From contig CAWGTF010000017.1 in NCBI GenBank assembly GCA_963825425.1, positions 147,807-211,806 on the forward strand: a DNA stretch of 64,000 bases, read 5' to 3'. Source of the stretch: PALSA-607 sp963825425. GTDB lineage: Bacteria; Actinomycetota; Actinomycetes; Acidothermales; Acidothermaceae. The first letter of the stretch is position 1, and each line of letters opens with the position of its first letter. A program made the position numbers and the translations under genes. The notes beneath the pieces were generated by a model that saw only the letters and a program-made list of their open reading frames with translations, did not search any database and had not been told where the DNA came from. Below, piece after piece: positions 37,470 to 46,047 of the stretch.

Positions 37470-39833
37470 GTGGCCAAGGGCACCTGGGCCGAGGACCCCG
37501 AACTTCTCGCAACCTTTCGGGCCGAGGTCGAAGAGCGCCTCGCGTCACTGAGCGCGGGGCTTCTCCAGCTCGAATCGACCGGCTCACCGCGCCAGCTCAT
37601 CGCCGGTCTGTTCCGCGACGCGCACACGGTCAAGGGTTCCGCGCGCATGATGGGCCTCACGACGGTCCTGAATACCGCGCACGCGGCTGAGGATCTGCTC
37701 GGCGCGTTGCGCGACGGTCGGTTCCAGGTGCGTCGCGACTACGTTGACCTCTTGCTCGCGACCGTCGACGGCATCAGCCGCTCGATTGCACCCAACCCGA
37801 CGCCCGCGGTCGAGGAGTACCTCACCGAGTTGGTGAACGCGCTGCGCGGTGCGTTCGAGGGCGACGAACCGGTCACGATCCCGCGGATGGCACAGCCTGC
37901 AGCCGAACCGCCGATCGCACCCGCCGCCATCCCCGCTGGTCGAAATCGCACCGTTGTCGTGCCGGCGCCGCCGACTGTGCCTTCGCCGCCGACTGTGCCT
38001 TCGCCTCCGACGCTCGATTCACCACTGTCGTTGACCGTGCCGGTGCCCGCTGCGTCGGCTGCGGTGAGTGCGCCGATGGCTTTGATGGACGGCGGGGGCG
38101 AGCGGGCAGTGGACTCGGTGCGGGTCACGTCGCAACGGGTCTACGACCTGCTCGATGTCGTCGGCGAGGCCGAACTGGACGCACGCCGGGTAGAGAAGAA
38201 CGCGGAACGGGTCATCGCGTTGGCAGCCGACCAGAAGCATTGGCTGCGTACACTTCGGGACGCAGTTGCGGCCAGCGGCGGCAGTTTGCCCGGGGAAATC
38301 GAAGCGGCCGTCTACCACGTGATGTCGGTCACCGACCAGATGCAGTCGTCGGGGCACCAGTTGCGTGAACTCGTCGAGGATTCGCGTGGCCGGCTCGCAC
38401 TGGTGCGTGATGGCGCGATGGGCCTGGCGATGGTGCCAGTCCGCCGCGTGGTTGCAGCGTTCCCACGCTTGATCCGCGACGTCGCGAGCTCGACCGGCAA
38501 GGACGTGCGCCTGACTTTGGTGGGCGAGGACGTCGAACTCGACAAGAAGGTGCTCGACGGCGTGGCCGACGCGCTCAAACACCTCGTCATCAACGCTGTT
38601 GACCACGGCTGCGAGACGCCGGAGGAGCGCATCGCGCTCGACAAGCCGCCGCGAGCGACTGTCACCGTGTCAGCGAAGGCGGCCGGCGGGACCGTCGTGC
38701 TCGAGGTCGCCGACGACGGTCGCGGCATTGACGACGACAAGGTGCGCGCCACCGCGATCGAGCGGGGACTCCTTCCGGCCGGCAGCACGTTGGCCGGCGC
38801 CCAGCTCTTCCAGCTGCTCTTTCTTGCGTCGTTTTCGACCTCTCTCACGGTGACGTCGACCTCGGGACGTGGCGTCGGGCTCGACGTGGTGAAGACCGCC
38901 GTCGACGACCTGGGCGGCACCATCGATGTCTTCAGTGAGCTCGGTTCGGGCAGCCGGTTCGTGCTGACGCTCCCGATCACCCTCGGCGTCCTGCGCTGCC
39001 TGATCGCGCGCGTCGGCAGCGAGCGGTACGCGGTCCCGGTGCCTGCGGTCATCGAGTCGGTGAGCCTGCGCGACGTCGCGGTCGACAACGTGGCTGGCGT
39101 TCCGGTCGTGATCCGGCACGGCGTCGCTGTGCCGCTGCTCGATCTGGGTGCTGCGCTGGGCGTCGAGGGCGATCGCGAGCCGCGCGCGGCACTCGTCGTT
39201 CGCAACGGCGGGGCCAGCGATCTCATCGCCTGGTCGGTCGATCGGCTCGAAGGTGAACTGGAGTTGGTCGTGAAGGACCTCGGCTCGTTCGTGGGCCGCC
39301 TCCCGCTGGTGACCGGTGCGACGATCGACGGCGACGGCAGCGTCGTGTGCCTGATCGACCTGCGGGAGATCTCGGTCCGGGCCGGCGGCACTGGCCACGT
39401 CGGCGGATCGATCCACCATGGCGTCGCATCTGCTGCCGAACCCTCGGTTGCGGTAAGTAGCCGCAAAGCCCGGATCCTGGTGGTCGAAGACTCAGTCGGC
39501 GTTCGCGAGCTCGAGCGGGTGATCCTCGAAAGCGCCGGCTACGACGTGGTGACCGCTGTCGACGGCCTCGACGGCATCGCGCGATTGCGTGCGCAACCCG
39601 CCGATCTGGTGCTGTCGGACGTCGAGATGCCGGGGATGGACGGGTTCACGCTGACCCGAACGATCCGCCGGACCAAGGGCTGGGAGCAGGTCCCGGTCGT
39701 GATCATGACGTCGCGCGGCGACGAAAGTGACCGCCGGGCCGGTCTTGAGGCCGGCGCGAGCGCCTACCTGCTCAAGAGTGACTTCGATCAAACCGAGCTG
39801 GTTGATACGGTTCGCCGCCTCGTCGGCCGATAG
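37470..39833 (+). CDS. cheA: CheA-type histidine kinase fused to a receiver domain
   Basis: 787 residues from GTG, five bases after the receptor stop. The HPt domain has phospho-acceptor H52 (DAHTVKGSARMMG). A Pro-rich linker (PPTVPSPPTVPSPPT) carries a short DNA repeat. The dimerisation and ATPase domains include HLVINAVDHGCE (N box) and DDGRGIDDD (G1). The CheW-like domain starts near VLRCLIARVGSERYAVPVP. The C-terminal receiver has LSDVEMPG with D717 and the lysine of YLLKSD. There is no separate P2 domain. The hybrid form resembles ChpA/PilL-type or alternative-function systems rather than flagellar CheA. Confidence 0.95.
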   Translation: MAKGTWAEDPELLATFRAEVEERLASLSAGLLQLESTGSPRQLIAGLFRDAHTVKGSARMMGLTTVLNTAHAAEDLLGALRDGRFQVRRDYVDLLLATVDGISRSIAPNPTPAVEEYLTELVNALRGAFEGDEPVTIPRMAQPAAEPPIAPAAIPAGRNRTVVVPAPPTVPSPPTVPSPPTLDSPLSLTVPVPAASAAVSAPMALMDGGGERAVDSVRVTSQRVYDLLDVVGEAELDARRVEKNAERVIALAADQKHWLRTLRDAVAASGGSLPGEIEAAVYHVMSVTDQMQSSGHQLRELVEDSRGRLALVRDGAMGLAMVPVRRVVAAFPRLIRDVASSTGKDVRLTLVGEDVELDKKVLDGVADALKHLVINAVDHGCETPEERIALDKPPRATVTVSAKAAGGTVVLEVADDGRGIDDDKVRATAIERGLLPAGSTLAGAQLFQLLFLASFSTSLTVTSTSGRGVGLDVVKTAVDDLGGTIDVFSELGSGSRFVLTLPITLGVLRCLIARVGSERYAVPVPAVIESVSLRDVAVDNVAGVPVVIRHGVAVPLLDLGAALGVEGDREPRAALVVRNGGASDLIAWSVDRLEGELELVVKDLGSFVGRLPLVTGATIDGDGSVVCLIDLREISVRAGGTGHVGGSIHHGVASAAEPSVAVSSRKARILVVEDSVGVRELERVILESAGYDVVTAVDGLDGIARLRAQPADLVLSDVEMPGMDGFTLTRTIRRTKGWEQVPVVIMTSRGDESDRRAGLEAGASAYLLKSDFDQTELVDTVRRLVGR

Positions 39834-39899
39834 AGACTGTGACGCCTGAACCACCGCAAAGCCCGCCCGAGAAATAGTGTTGCAGCCTGGAGGAACCCC

Positions 39900-40862
39900 G
39901 TGCCGACCGTGGTCATCGCCGACGACAGCCCCACCCTGCGCCGCATCGTCACGAGCGTGCTCACCCGCGAGGGCTTCGAAGTCATCCCGGCTGAGGATGG
40001 CGTCGAAGCGGTTCAGGCCGTGTTCCGGGTGCATCCTGACGCCGTTGTGCTCGACGTCCAGATGCCTCGTGTCTCTGGCTATGTAGCCGCGCGGCTGCTG
40101 AAGGATGACTGGCAGACCTCCGAAATCCCGATCGTGCTGTTGACGTCATTGGACGCCGCGAGCGACCGCTACTGGGGCGCGCAAACCGGTGCCGATCAGT
40201 ACCTGACGAAGGACTTCGAAGCCCCTGAGCTCGTTGCGGCCGTGACCGGTGTGATCGCTGCAGCTGAGGCAGCTCGCGGCGGTCGGCCTGCCCTGCGTCC
40301 CGACCCGCTAGAACTCGATGCGGACGACGTGTTGTCGCGCGTCTGCGACCTGTTGGACCGCAAGCTGTTCGAGACCTCCGTGGCTGCCGAGATGACCGGC
40401 ATCGCGGCGACCGCGAAGGGTTTCGAGGAGACCGTCGCCCAGGTGCTCGGTGTGCTCCAGAGGTTCGTCGACAACGACGTGGCTGGCGTGTTGCTCGTGG
40501 AAGAGCGTGGCGCCTACGTCGCAGTTGCCCGCGAGTCCTCGCAGGCCCACTACGGCGAATTTCTTGCCGCGGCGGTCGACGCGCTTGGAGCTGCCACTGG
40601 CACCCCGATCGACGTCAGCGAGATGAATCTGCGGGTGATGGATCCCGACGGGAACCTCGGCGCCGAGGACGAAGGCCGGATGGCGACCTTCCTGTCGATG
40701 CCGTTGCGTGGCCACGGCGGCCGCGTCATCGGCGTACTTGCGTTGTCGAGCGCGACGAAGAACGCGTTCTCCGAGACCGCGCTCGGGACGCTGCGACTCG
40801 TTGAGGACCCAGCGGCGATCGTCATCGACAACGCCCGCCTCGCGGTCGCCCGACTACTCTAG
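39900..40862 (+). CDS. Response regulator with C-terminal GAF-like domain
   Basis: 320 residues from GTG, with GGAGGAACCCC upstream. Residues 1-125 are a receiver: acidic pair VVIADDSPT, phospho-acceptor aspartate in VVLDVQMPRVSG, the threonine/serine of VLLTSLDA, and lysine in YLTKDFE. After a short linker, residues 140-320 read as a GAF-like sensory fold (FEETVAQVLGVLQRFVDNDV, VIGVLALSSATKNAF). There is no DNA-binding or enzymatic domain, so output is probably by protein contact or ligand-gated. It is the likely target of the CheA hybrid and takes the CheY position in this cluster. Confidence 0.9.
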   Translation: MPTVVIADDSPTLRRIVTSVLTREGFEVIPAEDGVEAVQAVFRVHPDAVVLDVQMPRVSGYVAARLLKDDWQTSEIPIVLLTSLDAASDRYWGAQTGADQYLTKDFEAPELVAAVTGVIAAAEAARGGRPALRPDPLELDADDVLSRVCDLLDRKLFETSVAAEMTGIAATAKGFEETVAQVLGVLQRFVDNDVAGVLLVEERGAYVAVARESSQAHYGEFLAAAVDALGAATGTPIDVSEMNLRVMDPDGNLGAEDEGRMATFLSMPLRGHGGRVIGVLALSSATKNAFSETALGTLRLVEDPAAIVIDNARLAVARLL

Positions 40863-40867
40863 GTCGA

Positions 40868-41380
40868 GTGTCCACTGATCCTGTAGCACCGGACGCGGTG
40901 GACGAGCAGCACTTCCGCCGGGTCGCGAGCCGGTTCACCACCGGTATCTGCGTCGCGGCAACCCGCCATCGCGATGTCGAGCACGCGATGACCGTCAGTG
41001 CTTTCAACTCTGTCTCGCTCGATCCGCTCCTGGTACTCGTGTGCGTTGAGAAGATCACCCGGTTCCACGAGGCGGTGCTCGGCAGCGGCTTGTGGGCCGT
41101 CTCGGTGCTCTCCGATGACGACGCGGACGTGGCGCGCTGGTTTGCCGAGAAGGCTCGCCCGACCGGTCGACAGATGGCCGACTACGCCCACCGGCCCGGG
41201 CCTGTCACTGGGATGCCGGTGCTTGATCACGCGATGGCCGTGATCGAATGCCGGACCCGCGCCGTCTACGACGGTGGTGATCACGACATCCTGCTCGGCG
41301 AGGTGGTGGGGTTGTGGTCCGACCCCTCGCCGCGCCGACCGCTGCTGTACTTCGAGGGCGGCTACCGGCAGCTACGATGA
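40868..41380 (+). CDS. Flavin reductase-domain protein
   Basis: 170 residues from GTG, five bases after the response-regulator stop. The split-barrel flavin reductase fold is shown by FRRVASRFTTGICVAATRH, MTVSAFNSVSLDPLLVLVCV and the closing LLYFEGGYRQL. Such proteins reduce FMN or FAD with NAD(P)H for a monooxygenase, or bind flavin alone. No monooxygenase partner is present, and its place behind a chemosensory cluster may be accidental. Confidence 0.88.
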   Translation: MSTDPVAPDAVDEQHFRRVASRFTTGICVAATRHRDVEHAMTVSAFNSVSLDPLLVLVCVEKITRFHEAVLGSGLWAVSVLSDDDADVARWFAEKARPTGRQMADYAHRPGPVTGMPVLDHAMAVIECRTRAVYDGGDHDILLGEVVGLWSDPSPRRPLLYFEGGYRQLR

Positions 41381-41420
41381 CCGGACCGTCTCGCCGCTAG
41401 CTCTGGAGATTCCCCCGGCC

Positions 41421-43268
41421 GTGTCCTCTTCTCTCCTGACGCGTGCCCGATCTTCTTCTCTCGCGACCCGGGTCCGATCGCTCCACCTGCTCCGTATCGG
41501 CCTGATCACGGCCGGGTCTCTGGTCGTCATTGCGGCGATTGGCTACGGCGTTGCCTACGCAATCGTCGGCGATGGAGTCCTGCCCAACACCACGGTGAGC
41601 GGTCCGTCGCTGCCCGCTGTGTCGATTGGGCGGATGACGCCTGCCGCCGCCACCGCGAAGGTGGCCGCCGCGATCGGGCCGCGTGCTCATGCGCCGATGA
41701 CGCTGACTGTCGCCGGCCAGGCGTTTGCGTTCGATCCGGGGACGTCCGGCCTGACGGTCGACCCTGCAACGGCGGTGGCTGCGGGCGGCCGGCGCGATCC
41801 CACCCCGGCCGGCTTGTGGAAGGCGCTGTTCGCCCACCCAAAGCTCGACCTGGCGGTCTCGGTCGACGCGGCCAAGCTCGACGCCGCCGTAACCGCGCTC
41901 AATTCCAAGATTGTCGGCGGCGGGCATGACGGCGGCATCGTGTTTCACGCAACCACGCCGGTCGCGACCGCGCCGGTGGCCGGTATTGCCATCTCGCACG
42001 ACCAAGCGGTGGCGGCGATCAGGGCCGCCTACCTGAAGTCGACAGCGGCGGTCGCGCTGGCGATCACGTCGATTCAGCCGAGCGTGACAGCGGCAGCAGT
42101 TCAACAAGCGCTCACTGGTATTGCGCAGCCCGCTGTCGCGTCGCCGATCACGCTCGCCGTCGGGACGAACACGGTGCAGATATCACCGGCGGTGATCGCC
42201 GCGAACCTCACATTCCACACCAGCGGGGGAGCGTTGGTGCCGACGCTCGACGGCCAGGGCGTCGAAGACGCCGTGGGATCGACGGCGTTTGCGTCACTTC
42301 AGACGCCGAGCAAGGACGCGTACTTCGACGTCAGCTCGGGCAAGCCGGTGTTGGTTCCTTCTGTGGAGGGCGGCACCGCGGATCTTTCGAATCTGGGGTC
42401 TTCGATCGCTGCCGTGTTGACGCAACCCGCGCCGCGAATGATCACCGTTCCGGCGAAGGGTGTCGATCCTGCTTTCACCACGGCGGACGCCGAGAAGCTG
42501 GGCATCAATGACATGGTGAGCACTTTCACCACGCATCATCCCTGCTGTGCCTCGCGAGTGACGAACATCCACACGATCGCGAGGATCGTCAACGGCGCGA
42601 TTGTGCTGCCGGGCGCGACCTTCAGCTTGAACAAGTTCGTTGGGCCCCGTGATACGGCGCGCGGTTTCATCGAAGCGCCGATGATCGAGGACGGCCTGTT
42701 CCAAAACTCTGTCGGTGGTGGTGTCTCACAATTCGCCACCACGTTGTACAACGCGGTGTTCTTCGCCGGCCTCAAGGACATCACACATCAGCCGCACAGT
42801 TACTACATCAGCCGCTACCCGGCTGGCCGCGAGGCGACGGTGTCGTATCCCGAGCCGAACCTCATCTTTCAGAACAACGGACCCACCGCGATCCTCATCA
42901 CCACGTCGTACACCGGAACATCGTTGACGGTCACGTTTTGGGGGACCAAGTACTACGACGTGACGTCGACGGCGAGTGCGCGGTATGCCCCGACGACCAC
43001 CGGCACGGTGTACAACCCGCGGCCTGACTGCGAATCAGCAGCAGGTGAGGGCGGGTTCCAGATCGACATCACCCAGACGCTGTCGCAAAACGGCGTCGTC
43101 GTGAAGGTCAACCACCTGCACACGAAGTACGACCCGGAGCCGATCATCATTTGCGGGCCGTCGCCGTCGCCGACTCCAGGTGGGTCAGGGCTGCCAACGG
43201 GAACACCAACGGCGGGTGCCCCAACCGCGAAGCCCAGCAGCTCGCCGTCCGCCAAACCTACGCACTGA
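41421..43268 (+). CDS. VanW-family exported protein
   Basis: 615 residues from GTG (VSSSLLTRARSSSLATRVRS); the frame is open further upstream but overlaps the flavin reductase gene. One N-terminal membrane helix (ITAGSLVVIAAIGYGVAYAI) anchors an extracytoplasmic protein. Two putative peptidoglycan-binding repeats at about residues 80-330 lead to the VanW domain (NIHTIARIVNGAIVLPGATF, FVGPRDTARGF, NSVGGGVSQFATTLYNAVFF, YYISRYPAGREATVSYP). A Ser/Thr/Pro-rich tail ends the protein. VanW is named from a vancomycin-resistance cluster, but its activity is unknown; a cell-wall role is likely. Confidence 0.9.
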   Translation: MSSSLLTRARSSSLATRVRSLHLLRIGLITAGSLVVIAAIGYGVAYAIVGDGVLPNTTVSGPSLPAVSIGRMTPAAATAKVAAAIGPRAHAPMTLTVAGQAFAFDPGTSGLTVDPATAVAAGGRRDPTPAGLWKALFAHPKLDLAVSVDAAKLDAAVTALNSKIVGGGHDGGIVFHATTPVATAPVAGIAISHDQAVAAIRAAYLKSTAAVALAITSIQPSVTAAAVQQALTGIAQPAVASPITLAVGTNTVQISPAVIAANLTFHTSGGALVPTLDGQGVEDAVGSTAFASLQTPSKDAYFDVSSGKPVLVPSVEGGTADLSNLGSSIAAVLTQPAPRMITVPAKGVDPAFTTADAEKLGINDMVSTFTTHHPCCASRVTNIHTIARIVNGAIVLPGATFSLNKFVGPRDTARGFIEAPMIEDGLFQNSVGGGVSQFATTLYNAVFFAGLKDITHQPHSYYISRYPAGREATVSYPEPNLIFQNNGPTAILITTSYTGTSLTVTFWGTKYYDVTSTASARYAPTTTGTVYNPRPDCESAAGEGGFQIDITQTLSQNGVVVKVNHLHTKYDPEPIIICGPSPSPTPGGSGLPTGTPTAGAPTAKPSSSPSAKPTH

Positions 43269-43282
43269 CCTTTGCGGCTGCG

Positions 43283-44338
43283 CTAGCCCACCAGGAAGGT
43301 CGCGAAGGCCAAGGCGAACATTCCTACGACAGCTGACGACACCAGCGCGACGCGTGCGCTTCTTGGCCATGCTGCGACGCCGCTGAGGACGGCTGGTTCG
43401 GTGTCATATTGCACCGGCAGCAGCAGGTACGGGGCTGCCGGTGCATAGGTCGCATCAACGTGGTCGGGCAGCTGCTTGATGCGCGCGGTGAGTGCGGCGG
43501 CGGACCAGCCGAACGTCGCTGTCACCAGCGGAAGCAACGCCAGGTAGAAGGTCAGGTTGTTACCCAGCCGGTCGTTGATCGTGTAGGTGGCAGAGAAGCC
43601 GGAGTCGTCATGCGGTCCGCCCGCGCCGAAGACCGCGACTGCGAGGGTCCCGTACAGGTACACGCCCAAGCCGGCGCTGATACCGGCGAGACGTGTGGTC
43701 CGTCGTCCGGCGGCAGCACTGCCGCCCCACAGCGTGCCAAGCCCGCCCACCGCGGCCGGCACCGCGATGAACAGCAGCGGAAGTGCCCACGCGGGCCATA
43801 CCCGAAGGATCATGTTCGAGAAGGTGAACCCGGACGCCGCTACCCACGCCACTGCGACGAGGAGACCGCCGAGCAATCCGGGGACCGTCACGCCGGGACG
43901 ACGCAGCAAGACGACTGCGGCGAGGACGAAGCTGAGTAAGAACGTCGCGGCGATCGCTGCGCCGATCAAGCTACTTGCGCCGAGCCGGTACCGGAGGATC
44001 ACGGACCCGTACAAGCCGAGCGCGCCGAAGGCCACCGCGACCGTCGCGAACACCGCCCCCGCGGCGCGGCCCCAGGGCGGGAGCAGGAGCGCGGCACCGA
44101 TACAGCCGATCGTGAAGCGCCACCGCCGGGCGCGGCCCTCGATGTGAGCCAACTCGCCGAGCATGGCCTGACCCCACTCAGCCCGCTGCGATGAGAGCAG
44201 ACCAGTTGCCCATCGCAGCAGCTGCAGGGGCGCGTCCGGGCGCGGACCGTAGACGACGGCCTGCGACGAACGTCTGAACAGTGCGACTGCGATGCCGAGC
44301 AACATGATCGGGATGAGCAGCACGGCGCTACGCCTCAC
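43283..44338 (-). CDS. Multi-span membrane protein paired with PadR regulator
   Basis: 351 residues with about eight membrane helices. Near the N-terminus is SQRAEWGQAMLGELAHIEGR followed by RRWRFTIGCIGAALL, a motif that recurs in actinobacterial membrane proteins encoded next to PadR regulators. It overlaps the upstream padR-like gene by 11 bp, so the two are coupled, and the regulator probably controls this protein. No transport or enzyme motif is visible. An envelope-stress role is possible but only inferred. Confidence 0.82.
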   Translation of the reverse strand: MRRSAVLLIPIMLLGIAVALFRRSSQAVVYGPRPDAPLQLLRWATGLLSSQRAEWGQAMLGELAHIEGRARRWRFTIGCIGAALLLPPWGRAAGAVFATVAVAFGALGLYGSVILRYRLGASSLIGAAIAATFLLSFVLAAVVLLRRPGVTVPGLLGGLLVAVAWVAASGFTFSNMILRVWPAWALPLLFIAVPAAVGGLGTLWGGSAAAGRRTTRLAGISAGLGVYLYGTLAVAVFGAGGPHDDSGFSATYTINDRLGNNLTFYLALLPLVTATFGWSAAALTARIKQLPDHVDATYAPAAPYLLLPVQYDTEPAVLSGVAAWPRSARVALVSSAVVGMFALAFATFLVG

Positions 44339-44642
44339 TCAAACGGTTGTGCGGGTGCGCAACGGTCTTAGGGCGGCGGACGGCAGGCAATGCCGCCACG
44401 TACTCGCGGCCGGTTGAGGTCAGTCGGTACAGATGGCGGGGCGGTCGGCTGCCCTCGCCTTGCTCCCAGGCGGTCTCCAGCAGGCCGCGGTCGGCCAACC
44501 GGACCAGGATCGGATACAGCGATCCGGACTTCAGCTGCACTTGCGTCGCGAGGTCATACCCGTAGCGCCACTGGGCCGGATCGGCGGCGAGCGCGAGCAG
44601 GACGCTGACTGTTTGCGCGGATGGCGGGCGGTTGCGCTGCAT
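44328..44642 (-). CDS. PadR-family transcriptional regulator
   Basis: 104 residues from the ATG of MQRNRPPSAQTVSVLLALAA; a second ATG six codons upstream (44660) lies inside an inverted repeat and is less likely. The winged helix shows YGYDLATQVQLKSGSLYPIL (recognition helix) and RLADRGLLETAWEQGEGSRP PRHLYRLT (wing), then a short C-terminal helix, as in PadR-s1-type repressors. It should bind just upstream of its own gene and repress itself and the membrane protein that follows. Confidence 0.92.
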   Translation of the reverse strand: MQRNRPPSAQTVSVLLALAADPAQWRYGYDLATQVQLKSGSLYPILVRLADRGLLETAWEQGEGSRPPRHLYRLTSTGREYVAALPAVRRPKTVAHPHNRLSEA

Positions 44643-44670
44643 ACCGTTAACTCTACTCATGTAGCGGTAT
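44641..44670. promoter_or_regulatory. Inverted repeat at the padR start, likely PadR operator
   Basis: ATACCG (44641-44646) and CGGTAT (44665-44670) are perfect outer arms. CTAC (44653-44656) and GTAG (44661-44664) form a smaller inner pair around TCAT. The element covers the start region of the regulator gene, where autorepression would be expected. Confidence 0.5.
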
Positions 44671-44688
44671 TCGTCAAGGCCGCGGGAG

Positions 44689-45966
44689 TCAGGTGGGAAG
44701 CAAGGTCGAGAGCAGCGCGCGGGCGGCTTCGATCACCAGCGGGCGGTCGTACGTGATGACCGCGTCGAACCGGCGTTGCAAGTCCGGTCCAGCGTCGCCG
44801 CAGTCACGGGCGACCAAGGCACCGGCAAAGTGCGGGCCGACCACGATGACGTCCCACTCGCCTCGCAGCGGGTCCGCCTGGGCGAGGCTTGCACCGCGCA
44901 CCCCGGCGGCCGGCGCGGAGTCCATGCCGGCGCCGACGGCACCGACGAAGCTGGCGGTTCGCGCAAGTCGTTCGAATCGCGCCCGCGCCCGCTCGGTGAA
45001 ATGTGCTGCCTCCTGAAAGCAGCCGAGCAGCACAACGGGCTCGGTACCCTCAAGACCCTTGTTCTCCAGATGCATGCTCATGGGAATCAGCAGATCCTTG
45101 GCCGAGCGAGTCGTCTTTCGTCGCGCCGAGATGATGTCAAAAGGCGTTCGAACGGTCGTCGCGGCGTCGACGCCGATGAGTCGAAGCGGGTGATTGGGAG
45201 AAGGCACCGTGCGGGGCAATGGACCAGGGCGCCCGTAGAGCCATCCTTGGCCGACGGTGGCGCCCATCGATCGAGCGATCTGCTCGTGCCGCGGAGTTTC
45301 GATGCCTTCCGCGAGGATCGTCGCACCCGTTCGCTCAGCCTGGGCAAGCACCGCATTGATGATCCTTGCCACCTCGGCCGTCGTGCGGGCTTGAATCAGC
45401 CGCAGATCGAGCTTGATGACATCGGGGTTGATGAACGGCATCAACGCCATGCTGTCGGGTTCGGCGCCGACATCGTCAAGGGCGACGCCCCACAATCCCT
45501 CCCGAGCTTGCGCGACAGCCGACAGCAAACCGGCGGGGTCGCGCGCGATATCGCGTTCGGTGACTTCCATCACGACATGCAGGCGTGATCTCGCGGTGTC
45601 GACGATCGGTTGAAGGTCCGGTGGACACGGTGACCCGAACGCCGTCGGTTCGCAGTTGAGGAACAGTGGTACTGCGTCGGCCAGTTGCGAGCCGCCGTCG
45701 GCGAGCGCCACTTCAAATGCAGCGGCACGACAAAGCCAGTCAAGTTCAGAGATTCGACCGGTGCGCTGTGCTGCGGCAAACAACGCAAGGGGGCTCTCAA
45801 ACGGCGAGCCCACCGGCCCACGAGCGAGCGCCTCGTAGCCGACTACTTGACCATTCGCGAAGTCGACAACCGGTTGGAACAGCGCGCGCACCTGACGCGA
45901 ATCAAGGATCGCCGTGAACTCCTGAAGACCCGCGGACGAGAGCTGAGTGGTGCGTTGTGCGGTCAT
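44689..45966 (-). CDS. EAL-domain c-di-GMP phosphodiesterase with C-terminal DICT domain
   Basis: 425 residues from the ATG of MTAQRTTQLSSAGLQEF. The EAL domain (about 15-255) keeps the signature YEALARG (45-51), FLNCEP, EVTERD, LDDVGAEPDS, VIKLDLRLI and AEGIET, so most metal and catalytic residues are present. DDVG replaces the common DDFG. The C-terminal part (PVVLLGCFQEAAHF, DVIVVGPHFAGALVARD, AVITYDRPLVIEAARALL) reads as a DICT sensory domain, a pairing common in actinobacteria. It probably degrades cyclic di-GMP in response to a signal, perhaps light. It is a single-gene unit; no GGDEF gene lies in the window. Confidence 0.9.
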   Translation of the reverse strand: MTAQRTTQLSSAGLQEFTAILDSRQVRALFQPVVDFANGQVVGYEALARGPVGSPFESPLALFAAAQRTGRISELDWLCRAAAFEVALADGGSQLADAVPLFLNCEPTAFGSPCPPDLQPIVDTARSRLHVVMEVTERDIARDPAGLLSAVAQAREGLWGVALDDVGAEPDSMALMPFINPDVIKLDLRLIQARTTAEVARIINAVLAQAERTGATILAEGIETPRHEQIARSMGATVGQGWLYGRPGPLPRTVPSPNHPLRLIGVDAATTVRTPFDIISARRKTTRSAKDLLIPMSMHLENKGLEGTEPVVLLGCFQEAAHFTERARARFERLARTASFVGAVGAGMDSAPAAGVRGASLAQADPLRGEWDVIVVGPHFAGALVARDCGDAGPDLQRRFDAVITYDRPLVIEAARALLSTLLPT

Positions 45967-46047
45967 GCCAGTCCTATCGACTGCGCCACTCCACACGTGA
46001 GAGGTCTCGAAGCCGATCACGACTACGGTCGCAGCCGCAGAGCGAAG

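Noticed and set aside
36505..37587. 360-codon minus-strand frame opposite the chemoreceptor
   Set aside because: Arg/Leu-rich shadow; the plus strand has the receptor hairpin.
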